Source of the DNA: CAVRCA01 sp963719345 | GTDB taxonomy: Bacteria; Pseudomonadota; Alphaproteobacteria; Acetobacterales; Acetobacteraceae | DNA length: 64,000 nt | Direction of reading: 5' to 3' | Assembly (NCBI GenBank): GCA_963719345.1 | Contig: CAVRCA010000005.1 | Span: forward strand, 248,001-312,000 | In this document: piece after piece, positions 1 to 8,046 of the stretch | Layout of the letters: every line of letters starts with the position of its first letter | Position numbering within the stretch: position 1 is the stretch's first letter | Notes under the pieces: generated by a model | The model's input: only the letters and a program-made list of their open reading frames with translations | Databases searched by the model: none | Told to the model about the DNA's origin: nothing | Position numbers and translations under genes: made by a program

Positions 1-98
1 GATACCCGATGGTGGCGCCGAATTATGCGCGGCACCGCTCCTCGCTCGCCAAGAAGATCGGCCTCGGAACCAAGCCACGCGCCGCCGGCCGGAAATAG
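1..98 (+). CDS. mucR: MucR/Ros-family transcriptional regulator, 3' end only
   Basis: Only the last 31 codons are present, read from base 3 to the TAG at 96-98. The peptide YPMVAPNYARHRSSLAKKIG followed by LGTKPRAAGRK matches the C-terminal tail that follows the zinc finger in alphaproteobacterial MucR/Ros proteins. These proteins bind AT-rich DNA and regulate exopolysaccharide, motility and cell-cycle genes. The zinc finger itself lies outside the window, so the call rests on the tail alone. It is followed by a 224-base gap before fur. Confidence 0.75.
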   Translation, partial: YPMVAPNYARHRSSLAKKIGLGTKPRAAGRK

Positions 99-116
99 CC
101 GGCTTTGTCCGATCTC

Positions 117-136
117 GGCCCCTTCCGCCCGGGGCC
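117..136 (+). terminator. possible stem-loop downstream of mucR
   Basis: GGCCCC at 117-122 can pair with GGGGCC at 131-136 around an 8-base loop, 19 bases past the mucR stop. There is no T tract after it, so it is at best a weak candidate for an intrinsic terminator. The rest of the 99-322 gap shows no gene. Confidence 0.25.
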
Positions 137-322
137 GCGGCCCTGCTGCCTGGCGGTTGGACAGGAGCTGTCTCGATCGGCTACCTCAGGCGGCGTCTAG
201 CTTTGGGTGTTTCGTCCGGGGTAGCGTGCGCCAGAGCTGCCAGAGCGTGCCGCCGGCCTCGCCGGGACGGCTGCCGGGACACCAAGGCCGGGTTGGCCGC
301 TGATCGGACCGCAAGGGATCGG

Positions 323-835
323 ATGGAAACGCGCATCGAGCGCCTCTGCGTCGAGCGGGGGCTGAAAATGACCGGCCAGCGCCGGGTCATCGCCCGTGTC
401 CTCTCCGAATCGAGCGACCACCCCGACGTCGAGGGACTGTACCGTCGCGCCGCGGCGCTGGATGGCCGGATCTCGATCGCGACCGTCTACCGCACGGTCC
501 GGCTGTTCGAGGAAAAGGGCATCCTCGAGCGGCGTGATTTCGGCGGTGGTCGCGCCCGCTACGAGGCCACCGAGCACGGCCATCACTATCACCTGATCGA
601 CATCAACTCGGGAAAGGTGATCGAGTTCCAGGATGCGGAGCATGAGCGCGTGATGCAGGCGATTGCGGCCCGGCTCGGTTTCGACCTCATGTCCATCCGC
701 CTCGAGCTGTTCGGCCGCAAGCGGGAGGAGGCCGCCGCCACCGCGCCGGCGCAGCGCGCCGCGGCGGCCCGCCGACATGCCCCGCCCGAGTCGGCGCCCG
801 CTCCGGCGGAGACGCAGGACAGGGCCTCGCGATGA
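323..835 (+). CDS. fur: Fur-family metalloregulator (Fur/Mur type)
   Basis: The 170-residue protein has the Fur fold: an N-terminal winged helix (TGQRRVIARVL near residue 17, recognition helix SIATVYRTVRLFEEKG near 51-66) and a C-terminal metal-binding dimerization domain with HGHHYHLIDINSGKVIEF (His85, 87, 88 and 90). It lacks the C-terminal CxxC zinc site, as is usual in alphaproteobacterial Fur/Mur proteins, which sense iron or manganese. ATG 323 was chosen because upstream in-frame residues do not resemble the family. The stop overlaps the next gene by 4 bases (ATGA), so the two are probably co-translated. Irr or Zur are less likely from the motif. Confidence 0.85.
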   Translation: METRIERLCVERGLKMTGQRRVIARVLSESSDHPDVEGLYRRAAALDGRISIATVYRTVRLFEEKGILERRDFGGGRARYEATEHGHHYHLIDINSGKVIEFQDAEHERVMQAIAARLGFDLMSIRLELFGRKREEAAATAPAQRAAAARRHAPPESAPAPAETQDRASR

Positions 836-1662
836 CGGCGCAGCAGCCGATCGGCGCCGCCGCCGAGCCGGGGATCGGCGAGCTTCGCGCCGGCAATCTC
901 GGTGTACGGCTGGCGGCGACGGCGGCGGAAGTCGACGCCGTGCAGGCGCTGCGATATCGCATCTTCTATCGCGAGATGGGCGCCAGCGCCGATCCCGCGA
1001 CCGACGCGACGCAGCGTGATCGCGACGCATTCGACGGCGTCGCCGATCACCTGCTGGTCATCGACCATTCGATCGGCGCCGGTCCCGAGGGCATCGTCGG
1101 CACCTATCGGCTGATCCAGAGCGAGGCGGCGGCGCGCGTCGGACGGTTCTACTCGGAGGACGAGTACGACATCGGGCGGGTGCTGAAGTTTCCCGGCCAG
1201 GTGCTCGAGCTCGGCCGGTCCTGCGTCGCGTCCGCCTATCGGGGCAGGGCGGCGATGCAGTTGCTGTGGCGCGGCATCGCCGCCTACGTGTTCCATCACC
1301 AGATCGATCTCATGTTCGGCTGCGCCAGCTTGCCGGGGACCGACCCCGACGCACTGGCGATCGAGCTGACCTATCTCTATTGCAGCCATCTGGCGCCGCC
1401 CGCGCTGCGACCGCTGGCGCTGCCCGGACGCCGCATCGAGATGCGCCGGACCGACCCCGACGGCATCGATCCGCGTCGGGCGCTCGCCCAGTTGCCGCCG
1501 CTGGTCAAGGGCTATCTGCGTCTGGGCGGTTTTGTTGGCGACGGCGCCGTGATCGACCGGCAGTTCAACACCACCGATGTCGCCGTGGTGGTGAAGACCG
1601 ACCTCGTGACCGACAAATACTACCGTCATTACGAGCGGCAGCTGCGCGACGCGCTGGACTGA
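832..1662 (+). CDS. olsB: OlsB-like N-acyltransferase (GNAT fold)
   Basis: The 276-residue protein belongs to the hemolysin-like GNAT family that includes OlsB. OlsB transfers a 3-hydroxyacyl group from acyl-ACP to ornithine, the first step of ornithine lipid synthesis at the inner membrane. Family features visible are the early ALRYRIFYREMG segment (near residue 40), D-x-FD with VADHLLVID, LELGRSCV, and the region around LPGTDP with a conserved CSHLAPP stretch. It overlaps fur by 4 bases. No olsA acyltransferase is next to it, so the ornithine lipid role is inferred from family alone. Confidence 0.75.
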   Translation: MTAQQPIGAAAEPGIGELRAGNLGVRLAATAAEVDAVQALRYRIFYREMGASADPATDATQRDRDAFDGVADHLLVIDHSIGAGPEGIVGTYRLIQSEAAARVGRFYSEDEYDIGRVLKFPGQVLELGRSCVASAYRGRAAMQLLWRGIAAYVFHHQIDLMFGCASLPGTDPDALAIELTYLYCSHLAPPALRPLALPGRRIEMRRTDPDGIDPRRALAQLPPLVKGYLRLGGFVGDGAVIDRQFNTTDVAVVVKTDLVTDKYYRHYERQLRDALD

Positions 1663-1710
1663 GTGGCACGTCTTTGACCAACCATTACTGAACGGGGTCG
1701 CACCATCGCC

Positions 1711-3219
1711 GTGCCTGTCCCCACTCTCTCGCGACTCGACGTACTGCGCTCCTGGCGCGCCGATCTGGCGGCGCTCGGGCTCGGGGCGCTGTCGGCCTTT
1801 GCCCTGCCGCCGATCCATGCACTCCCCGTCCTGCTCCTGGCGGTGCCGGGATTGCTGCGGCTGATCGAAAGCAGCCCCGGCGTCGCGGTGGCCATGCGGC
1901 GCGCCTGGTGGTTCGGTTTCGGCCACCATCTGCTCGGTCTCTATTGGATCACCGAGGCCATACTGTTCGAGGCGGCACGGTTCTGGTGGTTCATCCCGCT
2001 CGCGGTTCCTGCGCTCTCCGCCCTGCTTGCGCTGTTCATCGCGGTCCCGGTCGGCATCGCGCGATTGGCATCGCCGGGCTGGCCGCGCGTGCTCGGCTTG
2101 GCGGGTGCCTGGGTTCTCGCCGACATCGCGCGCGAGTTCGTCTTCACCGGCTTTCCCTGGAATCCCTGGGGCAGCGTCTGGGAACTGCCGGGGCCGGTTG
2201 GCGACGTGCTGATCCAGCCGGCGGCGTGGGTCGGCGTCCATGGCCTCACCTTCGTCACCATCCTGCTCGCCGCCGCGCCCGCGCTGGGCTGGCGCGGCTG
2301 GGCGGCCGGGGCGGCGCTGCTCTGCGGCTGGGGTCTGGCGGGTGCGGTCCGGCTCGACCGACCGGTTCCGCCGCCGCCCGGCGTGACCGTGCTTCTGGTC
2401 CAGGGCAATGTGGCGCAGGGCCAGAAATGGGATCGTGGCCTGATGCTGGCGATTTTCCGGCGCTACCTCGATCTGACCGCCGAGGCCGTGGCGGCCGCCG
2501 GACCCGGGCCGAAGGTCGTCGTCTGGCCGGAGACCGCAAGCCCGTTCCTGCTGGCGGCCGACCCCGCGGCGCGGCAGGCCATTGCCGAGGCGGCCCACGG
2601 TGCATCGGTCCTCGCGGGCACGGTGCGGTTCGACGCCGACGACCGACCCCGCAATTCGCTCGCCGCCATCACGCCCGACGGCACCTTGGCGGGGCTCTAC
2701 GACAAATGGCATCTGGTGCCCTTCGGCGAGTTCCAGCCGAGCTGGTTTCCGCTGCCGATCCAGGTCGTGCCCGGCGGCGGCTTTGCCGGCGGCCCGGGGC
2801 CACGGACGTTGCGCCTGCCGCACATCCCACCGGTCGGTCCGATGATCTGCTACGAGGCGGTCTACACGGCCGAGATGGTCGACACCGCGGACCGCCCCGG
2901 CTGGCTGGTGAACGTCACCAACGATGCCTGGTTCGGCAATTCGAACGGCCCCCGTCAGCACCTCGCGGCTTCGCGTTTGCGTGCAGTCGAGGCCGGATTG
3001 CCGCTGATGCGTGCAGCCAATACGGGTATTTCCTCGGGTTTCAATTCGTTTGGCCGCGAGCTTGGGCGTTTGCCGCTCAACAGGCAGGGCGTGCTCGATC
3101 TACAGCTTCCCGGTGCGCAATCGCCGCCGTTCTATGCCAGTCACGGTTTATTCATTCCAATAAGTCTGGCAGTACTCGCCCTCGGCGCAGGGCTGTTGAC
3201 GCGGTCACGCCCGGCCTGA
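1711..3219 (+). CDS. lnt: apolipoprotein N-acyltransferase
   Basis: Lnt adds the third acyl chain to the N-terminal cysteine of lipoproteins in the inner membrane. The 502-residue protein has several hydrophobic segments in its first 210 residues and a periplasmic nitrilase-type domain after that. The catalytic triad is present: Glu274 in WPETASPF, Lys332 in YDKWHLVPFGEF and Cys380 in MICYEAVY. A last hydrophobic helix lies near the C-terminus. Start is GTG 1711; no upstream in-frame alternative looks better. In related alphaproteobacteria lnt is likewise followed by an XRE regulator, as here. Confidence 0.92.
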   Translation: MPVPTLSRLDVLRSWRADLAALGLGALSAFALPPIHALPVLLLAVPGLLRLIESSPGVAVAMRRAWWFGFGHHLLGLYWITEAILFEAARFWWFIPLAVPALSALLALFIAVPVGIARLASPGWPRVLGLAGAWVLADIAREFVFTGFPWNPWGSVWELPGPVGDVLIQPAAWVGVHGLTFVTILLAAAPALGWRGWAAGAALLCGWGLAGAVRLDRPVPPPPGVTVLLVQGNVAQGQKWDRGLMLAIFRRYLDLTAEAVAAAGPGPKVVVWPETASPFLLAADPAARQAIAEAAHGASVLAGTVRFDADDRPRNSLAAITPDGTLAGLYDKWHLVPFGEFQPSWFPLPIQVVPGGGFAGGPGPRTLRLPHIPPVGPMICYEAVYTAEMVDTADRPGWLVNVTNDAWFGNSNGPRQHLAASRLRAVEAGLPLMRAANTGISSGFNSFGRELGRLPLNRQGVLDLQLPGAQSPPFYASHGLFIPISLAVLALGAGLLTRSRPA

Positions 3220-3298
3220 TGCGGCGCATGATACAGTTTTCCATTTGTAAGACACACCGCAACTGGTGATACGGCAGGTGGGAAATGTGACTGAACCG

Positions 3299-3328
3299 TT
3301 GACTATTCTCGGTTGTGACCCCTAGAAT
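3299..3328 (+). promoter_or_regulatory. sigma70-like promoter for the XRE gene
   Basis: TTGACT at 3299-3304 and TAGAAT at 3323-3328 are separated by 18 bases, close to the vegetative consensus, and lie about 60 bases upstream of the XRE start codon. The surrounding 3220-3389 gap is visibly less GC-rich than the flanking genes. Confidence 0.5.
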
Positions 3329-3389
3329 GGGTTCATCGAAACAAATCGTTACCGCGTAGGGCTCGCGGCGGCACGCTTGGGGTGCGAAC

Positions 3390-3881
3390 ATGCAGGATGG
3401 GTTTAGGAGTACCGTACGGGTGGCGCGGCCGGAACAGGTGGTGGGAGCCGAGAAGCAGGAAGGCCGTCCGAGCCCGATCGACGTGCATGTGGGGTCGCGC
3501 ATCCGCTTGCGGCGCACCCTGATGGGCATGTCCCAGGAGCGACTCGGCGAGGCGCTCGGGCTGACGTTCCAGCAGGTCCAGAAATACGAGCGCGGGGTGA
3601 ACCGCGTGGGCGCCTCCCGGCTGTTCGACCTGTCCCGGGTTCTCGACGTGCCGATCAGTTTTTTCTTCGACGACATGCCGGACACGTTGTCCGCCCATCC
3701 CGCTTCGCAGACCCGCAATCGGGTGGCGGGCTTTGCCGAGGCGCAGGAGGGTTTTGGCGACGACACGCTGAACCGGCGCGAAACGCTGGAACTGGTCCGG
3801 GCCTATTACCGGATCACCGACGCCTCGGTCCGCAAGCGGGTTTTCGAGCTGATCAAGTCGATGGGACCCGGAGAGGGGTAA
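3390..3881 (+). CDS. XRE-family helix-turn-helix regulator
   Basis: The 163-residue protein carries one HTH_3 domain near residues 33-88: IRLRRTLMGMSQERLGEALG, then FQQVQKYERGVNRVGASRLF. It is followed by an acidic and polar tail. It matches the alphaproteobacterial single-domain regulators often found beside lnt and metK. The motif LTFQQVQKYE is typical of this group. ATG 3390 fits the family N-terminus and sits downstream of a good promoter. Its target genes cannot be read from the sequence. Confidence 0.85.
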   Translation: MQDGFRSTVRVARPEQVVGAEKQEGRPSPIDVHVGSRIRLRRTLMGMSQERLGEALGLTFQQVQKYERGVNRVGASRLFDLSRVLDVPISFFFDDMPDTLSAHPASQTRNRVAGFAEAQEGFGDDTLNRRETLELVRAYYRITDASVRKRVFELIKSMGPGEG

Positions 3882-3910
3882 CAAACCCCTCGGCGAGCCG
3901 GACCACTGCG

Positions 3911-4435
3911 TCATTCACTCCGGGAACTTGGCTCCCGAAGCTGGGGATTGTCGAAGCGCGGATTGCGCCAGTGATCGAGCGCTTGTCGCAGCGCGTCCGC
4001 CAAGTCGCGCTTTTCCGGCTCCCCGAGGCTCGCGGCCACTTCCTCCCGCACCCCCCGGGCGGTCAATAGCAAGGCGGGGACACGACCGGGCCGATCTTCC
4101 AGCACAGCTTGAAGCCAGTCGGCCGACAGAACGTTTTCCCGTCGCCGGCCGTGCCGGTCGGTCCGTCCGATCCGCATCCCCTGTGTGGAGAGCAGCAACA
4201 CCTCGCTCTCTCGCGCGCGCAAGGCGTTGAGCCGGATCAGGAAGATCGCCAGGCCGACCTCGACGACGGCGAAGCCCGCGACTGGCCAAGCGCCGATCAG
4301 CCAGAAACGCAGCGACGTCAGGCAGGAGAACGCGCAGATTGCCCCGATCAGCACGCGCAGCCCGCCCGGCGAGAGGCTGCGATGCGGCACGATCACCGCC
4401 TCGAACAGCGCCCCCGATCGCCCGCTCGCGTCCAT
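3911..4435 (-). CDS. DUF2244 membrane protein
   Basis: The 174-residue protein begins LFEAVIVPHRSLSPGGLRVL, contains two hydrophobic segments (near residues 25-45 and 50-70) and then a soluble domain including ADWLQAVLED. This is the DUF2244 pattern, a family of unknown function frequently found beside nth or cytochrome oxidase genes in alphaproteobacteria. Here it is divergent from nth with 72 bases between the starts. No enzymatic motif was seen. Confidence 0.75.
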   Translation of the reverse strand: MDASGRSGALFEAVIVPHRSLSPGGLRVLIGAICAFSCLTSLRFWLIGAWPVAGFAVVEVGLAIFLIRLNALRARESEVLLLSTQGMRIGRTDRHGRRRENVLSADWLQAVLEDRPGRVPALLLTARGVREEVAASLGEPEKRDLADALRQALDHWRNPRFDNPQLREPSSRSE

Positions 4436-4453
4436 GCCGTCAATTTAGGGCCG

Positions 4454-4468
4454 TTGCAGCGGCTGCAA
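4454..4468. promoter_or_regulatory. perfect palindrome between DUF2244 and nth
   Basis: TTGCAGC and GCTGCAA form a perfect 7-base inverted repeat around a central G in the divergent promoter region. It has the form of an operator half-site pair, but no regulator can be assigned. Confidence 0.35.
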
Positions 4469-4507
4469 TACCCTTGCCCGGTCTTCGGGGGTGGGCGAGA
4501 ACCGGCC

Positions 4508-5347
4508 ATGCCGAGCGCGCCCAAGATCAGTCCGCCCAGGCCACCGAGGCCCGACCCGCCCGAGCTTAAAGCAGCCAAATCTCGCTTATCGAAATCCCCT
4601 CCGGCGAAATCCCCTCCGGCGAAATCCCCTCCGGCAAAATCTCCGGCTGCACGACCGCACAAGACGCGGCCGATGCCGGCGGCCGATGTGCGCCCCTTCC
4701 TCGAGGCGCTGGCGCGCGTCAACCCGGACCCGCAAAGCGAGCTTGCCTTCGCCGATCCCTATACGCTGCTGGTGGCGGTGGTGCTGTCGGCGCAAACCAC
4801 CGATGCGGCGGTCAATCGCGCCACCAAGACGCTGTTCGCCGACGCGCCGACGCCGACCGACATGGTGCGGCTCGGGGTCGAGGGGGCAGGCAAGCACATC
4901 CGCATGCTGGGGCTCTGGCAAGGCAAGGCGCGCAACGTCGTCGAGTTGTCGCGCCAGTTGCTGGAGCGGCATGGAGGTGCGGTGCCGCGCGAGCGCGAGG
5001 CGCTGGAGGCGCTCCCCGGCGTCGGGCGCAAGACCGCGAACGTGGTGCTGAACGTGGCGTTCGGCGAAAGCACGATGGCGGTCGATACGCACATCTTCCG
5101 ACTGGGCAACCGCACCGGGATCGCGCCGGGCAAGACGCCGCGCGAGGTCGAGGACGCCCTTGTGCGCCGGGTTCCGGCGGACCTGCTGCGCAACGCGCAT
5201 CATTGGCTGATCCTGCACGGGCGCTACGTGTGCAAGGCGCGGGTGCCGGAATGCTGGCGGTGCGTCGTGGCGCCGTGGTGCCGCTTTCCGGCCAAAACCC
5301 CGGCACCGGTGGCGAAGCCGCCGAAGCGCCGAGCAACCGTGGCGTAA
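4508..5347 (+). CDS. nth: endonuclease III
   Basis: Nth is a bifunctional DNA glycosylase/AP lyase that removes oxidised pyrimidines. The core matches the family: helix-hairpin-helix LPGVGRKTANVV with catalytic Lys175, catalytic Asp193 in VDTHIFRLGNR (18 residues later, as in E. coli), and the [4Fe-4S] ligands Cys242, 249, 252 and 258 with the classic 6-2-5 spacing. The N-terminus is unusual: about 55 residues rich in Pro, Lys and Ala precede the family core, including the SPPAK repeat. ATG 4508 was preferred; ATG 4673 would give the compact family length and cannot be excluded. Confidence 0.92.
   Translation: MPSAPKISPPRPPRPDPPELKAAKSRLSKSPPAKSPPAKSPPAKSPAARPHKTRPMPAADVRPFLEALARVNPDPQSELAFADPYTLLVAVVLSAQTTDAAVNRATKTLFADAPTPTDMVRLGVEGAGKHIRMLGLWQGKARNVVELSRQLLERHGGAVPREREALEALPGVGRKTANVVLNVAFGESTMAVDTHIFRLGNRTGIAPGKTPREVEDALVRRVPADLLRNAHHWLILHGRYVCKARVPECWRCVVAPWCRFPAKTPAPVAKPPKRRATVA
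4591..4635 (+). repeat. three perfect 15-base tandem repeats in nth
   Basis: GAAATCCCCTCCGGC is repeated three times without mismatch, followed by a degenerate fourth copy. Being a multiple of three, the array encodes a repeated pentapeptide (SPPAK register) in the N-terminal extension of Nth. Confidence 0.85.
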
Positions 5348-5482
5348 GGCGTTGCGTCGCAACGGGCGAGTGACGACGGCCAGCATCAGCGGCGCCACGC
5401 GTCGGGTTCGAAGTGGCACCCATGCGAAACCAAGTCTGGGCTCAGAAGCTTGTCAGTGTCCGACTGAGCTGGGCGGTGCTTC

Positions 5483-5674
5483 TCAATTCAGCCTTCGCCA
5501 GTCCGATGGAGCAGCGCTCGCGACGGCAAGCTCAGCTGGAACTCCGGCGTTTGCATCCATTCGGCGTATTTCGCCGTAGATCGCTTCGGCCCGGGTTCGC
5601 ACCGGCAGAAGCAGCCAGAGATCCGAACCATACCGCGCTTTGGCGGCCTCAAGCGCGTGCTGAACCACGTCCAT
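5483..5674 (-). CDS. small hypothetical protein (63 aa)
   Basis: The predicted peptide begins MDVVQHALEAAKARYGSDLW and continues with LLPVRTRAEAIYGEIRRMDA, an amphipathic helical protein with no motif I recognise. GGGAGAGG lies 6 bases before the ATG and is a good ribosome binding site. It follows trpS on the same strand after 115 bases and may share its transcript. It is reported mainly because of the ribosome binding site and protein-like composition. Confidence 0.5.
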   Translation of the reverse strand: MDVVQHALEAAKARYGSDLWLLLPVRTRAEAIYGEIRRMDANAGVPAELAVASAAPSDWRRLN

Positions 5675-5789
5675 CGTGTCCTCTCCCCTGTTCGCGGCAG
5701 GGGATTCTAGGACCGCGGCCCACCGGCTTGCGTTTGGCACGAATGAACGCATCATTAATAATCCGCCGTCGTGACGTTGCGGCGCTGGC

Positions 5790-6788
5790 TTACACTCGCA
5801 AAAAGCCGACCAGGCCCTCGGCCTCGGCCACGATCGGGTCGGCGATGGCGGCTGCCCGCCCGGCGCCGTCGCGCAGAATCGCATCGATCGTGGCGGGGTC
5901 GGCGAGCAGGCGCCGCGTCTCCGCCGCGATCGGGCCGAGTTTTTCCACGAGCAGCGCGGTCAGCGCCTCCTTGAAGGCGCCGAAGCCCTTGCCGCCATGG
6001 GCTTGCAGCACGCCGGCCGGATCGCTGTCGGCGAGTGCCGCGTAGATACCCACGAGATTGCGCGCTTCCGGCCGACCTTCGAGACCGGCAACGTCCGAAG
6101 GGAGCGGTTCGGGATCGGTCTTGGCACGCCGGATCTTGAGCGCGATCGTGTCGGCGTCGTCGAGGAGATTGATCCGGCTCTGATCGGACGGATCGGATTT
6201 CGACATCTTCTTCGTCCCGTCCCGCAGACTCATCACGCGCGCCGCCGGCCCGAGGATGAGCGGCTCGACCGGCGGGAAGAAATCCACGCCATAATCGTGA
6301 TTGAACTTCTGGGCGATGTCGTTGGCGAGTTCGAGGTGCTGGCGCTGGTCGTCGCCCACCGGCACGCGGGTCGCGTGGTAGGCGTGGATGTCGGCCGCCA
6401 TCAGGTTCGGATACACGTAGAGCCCGGCCGAGGCGTTTTCCCGGTCCTTGCCCGCCTTGTCCTTGAACTGCGTCATCCGGTTGAGCCAGCCGAGCCGGGC
6501 CACGCAGTTGAAAATCCAGGCGAGCTGGGCGTGCGCGCGCACCGCCGACTGCAGGAACAGGATGTGTCGCTTGGGGTCGATGCCGCAGGCAAGCAGCACG
6601 GCCGCCATCTCGCGCGTCTGCTGCGTCAGCGCCGCCGGGTCCTGCCAGGCGGTGATCGCGTGCAGATCGACCACGCACCAGAGGCAGTCCGGCTCCTGTT
6701 GCAGCGCCACCCAGTTCCGGATCGCGCCCAGGTAGTTGCCGAGCGTGGGGATGCCGGAGGGCTGGATGCCCGAGAAGATGCGCTGCAT
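5790..6788 (-). CDS. trpS: tryptophanyl-tRNA synthetase
   Basis: This class I aminoacyl-tRNA synthetase charges tRNA-Trp. The 332-residue protein starts MQRIFSGIQPSGIPTLGNYL, containing the HIGH-like PSGIPTLGNY signature, and has the KMSKS loop as KKMSKSDPSDQSRI near residue 195. Length matches the bacterial family (about 330-350). ATG 6788 was chosen because the signature starts within ten residues of it; longer upstream reading frames have no family similarity. Confidence 0.95.
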   Translation of the reverse strand: MQRIFSGIQPSGIPTLGNYLGAIRNWVALQQEPDCLWCVVDLHAITAWQDPAALTQQTREMAAVLLACGIDPKRHILFLQSAVRAHAQLAWIFNCVARLGWLNRMTQFKDKAGKDRENASAGLYVYPNLMAADIHAYHATRVPVGDDQRQHLELANDIAQKFNHDYGVDFFPPVEPLILGPAARVMSLRDGTKKMSKSDPSDQSRINLLDDADTIALKIRRAKTDPEPLPSDVAGLEGRPEARNLVGIYAALADSDPAGVLQAHGGKGFGAFKEALTALLVEKLGPIAAETRRLLADPATIDAILRDGAGRAAAIADPIVAEAEGLVGFLRV

Positions 6789-6849
6789 GTGGGTCGTCTC
6801 TGGTTCGAACGCGCGGTTGTCCGGCGCAAGCGCGGTTTCGGTCAAGTAG

Positions 6850-6972
6850 TGGCCCGGCCGTTGTTGCCCCGGAGGCGCCTTCCAGCAGCCCGTCACGAAT
6901 GCGCTCCGCGGAGTAGGGCGCAACGATCCCTGCCCGTGCGGCAGCGGCCAAAAATTCAAGAAGTGCTGCCTC
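6850..6972 (+). pseudogene. orphan SEC-C zinc motif remnant
   Basis: On the plus strand, codons 6919-6972 read RNDPCPCGSGQKFKKCCL, an essentially perfect SEC-C zinc-binding motif, as found at the C-terminus of SecA and of YecA/YchJ-type proteins. The open frame starts only after a TAG at 6847 and has no ATG, GTG or TTG upstream of the motif. Its 3' side runs antisense into the end of the ferredoxin-NADP reductase gene. This looks like the last codons of a lost gene rather than a working gene. The parent family (SecA-like or UPF0149-like) cannot be decided. Confidence 0.5.
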
Positions 6973-7984
6973 GCGTCGCAGGAACGCCTTTCGTCGTCGA
7001 ATACTCGAAATGCAGCGCCTCGCCCGGATGCACGATCGGGTGGATCGCGTGCGCCGCCATCGCCGCCTCGGAAAAGCCCTGCAGGATGAGCTTGAGCTTG
7101 CCGGGGTAGGTCGCGACGTCGCCGATCGCGAACACGCCGGGCAGGCTTGTCCGGCATGTCGCGGGATCGATGCCGAGGTGGTGGCGCTCAAGGTCGAGAC
7201 CCCAGCCGGCAATCGGGCCGAGATCCATCGACAGGCCGAAGAACGGCAGCAGCACGTCGGCGGCCAAGACACGGGTCTCCCCGGTCAAGGTCGCGACCTC
7301 GACACCGCCCAGCCGCCCGGCCTCGCCGCGCAAACCGTGCAGCTGGTAGGGGATCACCATCTCGATCTCGCCCCGCGCGGCGGCGGCGTCGAGCTGCGCC
7401 GCGGTTTCCGGCGCGGCGCGGAATTTCCCTCGCCGGTGCACCACGGCGACGGCGGCGATGTCCTTCAGCGCGAGCGCCCAGTCAACCGCCGAGTCGCCGC
7501 CGCCGGCGATCACCACCCGCTTGCCCCGAAAATCCTCGCGCCGACGGACATAGTATTGAACGCCGCCGCTCGCCTCGTAGGCGGCAAGGCCCGACAGCGG
7601 CGGCCGGTTCGGCCCGAACGCGCCGGCGCCGGCGGCGATCACGATGGCTCTTGCCTGGACGGTATCGCCCTGGTCGGTTCCCAGCGTGAACGCGCCGGCC
7701 TCGCCCGTCAGGCGCTCGACGCGCCGGCCGAGCAGGCGCGGCGCGGCGAACGGGGCGATCTGGCGCTCGAGCTGGGCGATCAGTTCGCCGGCCTCGATCG
7801 TGGGCCACGCCGGAATGTCGTAGATCGGCTTTTCCGGATAGAATGCGGCGCATTGTCCGCCGGTCTCGGCGAGCGCGTCGAGCAGCACGCACCGCATCTT
7901 CAGCATGCCGCACTCGAACACCGCGAACAGTCCCACCGGACCCGCGCCTACGATGGCCACGTCCGTCGTCAGCTCTTGCGCCAT
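6956..7984 (-). CDS. fnr: ferredoxin-NADP reductase, thioredoxin-reductase type
   Basis: The 342-residue flavoprotein transfers electrons between NADPH and ferredoxin or flavodoxin. It has an FAD-binding VAIVGAGPVGLFAVFE near residue 8, GGQCAAFYPEKPIYDIP near 44, an NADP-binding IAGGGDSAVDWALAL near 157, and the C-terminal GVFAIGDVATYPGKLKLIL FAD segment. It lacks the CxxC of thioredoxin reductase, as expected for this FNR type. ATG 7984 gives the usual family length; an in-frame ATG at 8026 adds 14 unrelated residues. The last residues overlap the antisense SEC-C remnant and look unlike relatives. Confidence 0.88.
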   Translation of the reverse strand: MAQELTTDVAIVGAGPVGLFAVFECGMLKMRCVLLDALAETGGQCAAFYPEKPIYDIPAWPTIEAGELIAQLERQIAPFAAPRLLGRRVERLTGEAGAFTLGTDQGDTVQARAIVIAAGAGAFGPNRPPLSGLAAYEASGGVQYYVRRREDFRGKRVVIAGGGDSAVDWALALKDIAAVAVVHRRGKFRAAPETAAQLDAAAARGEIEMVIPYQLHGLRGEAGRLGGVEVATLTGETRVLAADVLLPFFGLSMDLGPIAGWGLDLERHHLGIDPATCRTSLPGVFAIGDVATYPGKLKLILQGFSEAAMAAHAIHPIVHPGEALHFEYSTTKGVPATRGSTS

Positions 7985-8046
7985 GCGGGCAAAGTAGCGG
8001 CGGCCGCTGTTGTGCGCGAACTCCATCTCTGCGGCAGAAAGTGGCC

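Noticed and set aside
589..2961. Long minus-strand open frame of 790 codons
   Set aside because: It is antisense to fur, olsB and lnt, all with strong family motifs; its composition is the usual GC-rich shadow pattern.
4591..4635. CRISPR-like repeat array
   Set aside because: The repeats are contiguous 15-base units without spacers and are in frame in nth.
5350..5425. Possible tRNA near GGGTTCGAAG
   Set aside because: Only the T-loop-like heptamer is present; no acceptor, D or anticodon stems can be folded around it.
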